From Rhodospirillales bacterium (GTDB lineage: Bacteria; Pseudomonadota; Alphaproteobacteria; Acetobacterales; Acetobacteraceae), in the NCBI GenBank assembly GCA_028870815.1, contig JAGWOU010000061.1, forward strand, positions 1 to 8,301: a DNA stretch of 8,301 bases, in the 5' to 3' direction. How positions within the stretch are numbered: position 1 is the first letter of the stretch; each line of letters begins with the position of its first letter. This document shows positions 6,734-8,301 of the stretch, piece after piece. Both the position numbers and the translations under genes were made by a program. The notes under the pieces were generated by a model that had not been told where the DNA came from, ran no database searches, and worked only from the letters and a program-made list of their open reading frames with translations.

Positions 6734-6815
6734 GAAATTGAAGCAGGCGCCTGTTGGCGCGGGGCGTGACATATGTTGCAATGGGGCGTGCCGGCAAGCC
6801 GCTGAAGGAAGTTTC

Positions 6816-7370
6816 ATGTTTCTGCTCCGCCATGGGCAAAGCTATTTCAATCTACATTTTACCGAAACAAAGCGGGACCCGGGCATAGAAGACCCAGAGC
6901 TGACCCAGTTGGGCCACGCCCAGGCCCGGGCCGCGGCGGAGGAGCTGGCGGGGGCGGGAATCACGCGGGTGATCGTCTCGCCCTATTCCCGGGCGTTGCA
7001 GACGGCGCAGCCGTTCCTGGCGCTGCCGGGGGTGAGCGTGGAGGTGATGCACGAGGTGCGCGAGCGCACAGCGTTCGTCTGCGATATCGGCACGGCGCCG
7101 GCGGTGCTTGCGGCACGGTTTCCGCACCACGAATTCGCGCATCTGCCCGAACGCTGGTGGCATGAGGAGACGGAGAGCGAGGCGGAGATTGTCGCCAGGG
7201 CGGAGGCGTTCCGGGCCGATATGCGGCGACGCAAGGATGAGCACACGACGCTGCTGGTGAGCCATTGGGGATTCATTTTGGCGCTGACCGGGATTTCCGT
7301 TGGAAATGGAGAGTGGATTGAGTTTCACCCCGCCATGGAGCGGCCCGGACGCATAAGCTGGCAGCATTGA
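6816..7370 (+). CDS. Histidine phosphatase superfamily (phosphoglycerate mutase-like) protein
   Basis: A 184-residue soluble protein of the branch-1 histidine phosphatase superfamily, which transfers or removes phosphate through a phosphohistidine. The catalytic RHG is at residues 5-7, right after the start, as is typical. The second conserved pieces are SPYSRALQTA (55-64), an acidic VRER near residue 83, and the distal histidine in LLVSHWGF (H150). The ATG at 6816 has AAGGAA five nt upstream (6805-6810). The frame is open further upstream, but that extension lacks any family motif. Substrate is not predictable: this superfamily includes sugar-phosphate, nucleotide and protein phosphatases. 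No glycolytic context is present, so a phosphoglycerate mutase role is not supported. It is the first gene of a tight plus-strand group and is followed after 11 bp by the N-formylglutamate amidohydrolase family gene. Confidence 0.9.
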   Translation: MFLLRHGQSYFNLHFTETKRDPGIEDPELTQLGHAQARAAAEELAGAGITRVIVSPYSRALQTAQPFLALPGVSVEVMHEVRERTAFVCDIGTAPAVLAARFPHHEFAHLPERWWHEETESEAEIVARAEAFRADMRRRKDEHTTLLVSHWGFILALTGISVGNGEWIEFHPAMERPGRISWQH

Positions 7371-7381
7371 GAGAGGGCGTG

Positions 7382-8146
7382 ATGGGGCTGCTGCATGAGG
7401 GCGAGGCGCTGGTTTATGAATTGCTGCGCGAAGAGGGCAAAAGCCCGTTTTTGTTGACGGCGGACCATGCCGGGCGGGCGATTCCGCGCGCGTTGGGGGA
7501 TTTGGGGGTGCCGCGTGCGGAGATGGACCGGCATATCGCCTGGGATATCGGCATTGCGGGGGTGACGCGGCGGCTGAGCGAGGCGCTGGATGCGACGGCG
7601 ATTTTGCAAAACTATTCGCGCCTGGTGATAGACTGCAACCGGCAGCCGCATGTGTTGAGCGCCTTTCCCGAAGTGAGCGAGACAACCCCTATCCCCGGAA
7701 ATGAAGGGCTGGCCGAGACGGCGAAGGCCGCGCGGCGGGCGGCGATTTTCGACCCGTATCATGGCGCGATCGGGCGGCTGGTGGTGGAGCGGGCGCGCAC
7801 GGTTTACGTGGCGATGCACAGCTTCACGCCGGTTTATCTGGCGCAGGCGCGGCCAATGCATGTGGCGGTTTTGTATAATCGTAACCCCAGACTCTCGAAG
7901 ATTTTGGCGGATTTGCTGCGGGCCGAGGGTGGGCTGGTGGTGGGTGAGAATGCGCCCTACCGCGTGACCGACGAGACCGATTATGGCGTGCCGGTGCATG
8001 CCGAACGGAATGGACTGGATTACCTGGAAATCGAGATACGGCAGGATTTGATCGCTGGAGAGGCCGGGCAGGCGGAATGGGCGGGGCTTCTGGCGCGGCT
8101 GCTGCCCGAGGCACTGAAGGAATTGGACGCGGGAGCAAAAACGTGA
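7382..8146 (+). CDS. N-formylglutamate amidohydrolase family protein
   Basis: A 254-residue soluble protein of the N-formylglutamate amidohydrolase (FGase) family, metal-dependent enzymes that release formate or another acyl group from N-acyl amino acids. Visible blocks are LLTADHAGRAIP (residues 24-35, with the metal-type histidine), HIAWDIG (51-57), SRLVIDCNR (79-87), DPYHGAI (124-130), VAMHSFTPVY (143-152) and LEIEIRQDLI near the C-terminus. The ATG at 7382 is preceded by GAGAGGG ending 4 nt upstream. A TTG at 7367 overlapping the previous stop (TTGA) is an alternative giving five more residues. No other histidine-catabolism (hut) genes are visible, so a canonical HutG role in histidine degradation is not supported. 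A different N-acyl or imide substrate is as likely. The stop overlaps the next gene's GTG start by 4 bp. Confidence 0.9.
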   Translation: MGLLHEGEALVYELLREEGKSPFLLTADHAGRAIPRALGDLGVPRAEMDRHIAWDIGIAGVTRRLSEALDATAILQNYSRLVIDCNRQPHVLSAFPEVSETTPIPGNEGLAETAKAARRAAIFDPYHGAIGRLVVERARTVYVAMHSFTPVYLAQARPMHVAVLYNRNPRLSKILADLLRAEGGLVVGENAPYRVTDETDYGVPVHAERNGLDYLEIEIRQDLIAGEAGQAEWAGLLARLLPEALKELDAGAKT

Positions 8147-8301
8147 AGGATTTTGGGTTAAGCCGGAATGTGCCCGTGGTGCCGGAGCGTACGGCGCTGC
8201 TGGTGATAGACGTGCAGAACTACACCATGGAGAATGGTGGCGAATATGCGGGCATGGACCCGGCGGAGAAGGAGGCGAAATATGGCTTCTTCTTCAAGGA
8301 A
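8143..8301 (+). CDS. Isochorismatase-like cysteine hydrolase, N-terminal fragment
   Basis: The first 53 codons of a gene that continues beyond the right edge. From a GTG start overlapping the upstream stop by 4 bp (GTGA), with GGGAG 7 nt upstream (8131-8135), the protein reads through ERTALLVIDVQNYTMENGG. The hydrophobic strand ending in VIDVQN (D23) is the N-terminal hallmark of the isochorismatase-like hydrolase superfamily, in which this aspartate is part of the Asp-Lys-Cys catalytic triad. The catalytic lysine and cysteine lie outside the window, so activity cannot be checked. Family members hydrolyse amides such as nicotinamide, ureidoacrylate, biuret or N-carbamoyl compounds, as well as isochorismate. 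Overlap with an FGase-family gene suggests an amidohydrolase role rather than isochorismate chemistry; this is inference. Confidence 0.85.
   Translation, partial: MKDFGLSRNVPVVPERTALLVIDVQNYTMENGGEYAGMDPAEKEAKYGFFFKE

Noticed and set aside
6744..6753. CAGGCGCCTG palindrome upstream of the phosphatase gene
   Set aside because: A 10-bp GC palindrome with no extension or second copy is expected by chance in this composition.

Overview
The window looks like ordinary chromosomal DNA from a high-GC alphaproteobacterium. The evidence is the GC-rich third positions, a bacterial Tim44-like (TimA-type) gene beside a MltA lytic transglycosylase gene, and a DUF1285 / CoA-type Nudix / CCA nucleotidyltransferase cluster. 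All of these are common alphaproteobacterial neighbourhoods. A member of the Acetobacteraceae (acidophile-like) is my guess for the family, but nothing here proves it. I see no tRNA, rRNA, insertion sequence, CRISPR array, phage gene or toxin-antitoxin pair.

Layout. (1) Positions 2-379, minus strand: N-terminal 126 codons of MnmG, running off the left edge. (2) 380-604: a 225-bp divergent intergenic region with a good sigma70-type promoter for the rightward genes, a tandem 11-bp-period repeat and an AT-rich dyad. (3) 605-2907, plus strand: a tight three-gene operon of a DUF1285 protein (TTG start), a NudL-like CoA pyrophosphatase, and the tRNA CCA-adding enzyme. (4) 2911-6663, minus strand: kup (potassium uptake), mltA (lipoprotein murein transglycosylase) and a Tim44-domain membrane protein, transcribed in the order tim44-mltA-kup. 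kup and cca meet tail to tail with only 3 bp between stop codons. (5) 6664-6815: a 152-bp divergent intergenic region with two inverted repeats. (6) 6816-8301, plus strand: a histidine-phosphatase-family protein, an N-formylglutamate amidohydrolase family protein and the start of an isochorismatase-like cysteine hydrolase. These are packed with an 11-bp gap and a 4-bp overlap and run off the right edge.

Functionally there are three themes. The first is tRNA maturation and modification (mnmG, cca), with a CoA-pool Nudix enzyme and a protein of unknown function. The second is envelope and ion homeostasis (Tim44-like, MltA, Kup). The third is a small hydrolase operon that probably acts on N-acyl or amide compounds. 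I did not find convincing evidence for a new system. The most open questions are the substrate of the right-hand hydrolase operon, the role of the DUF1285 protein, and how the cca/kup convergence is terminated without an evident intrinsic terminator.
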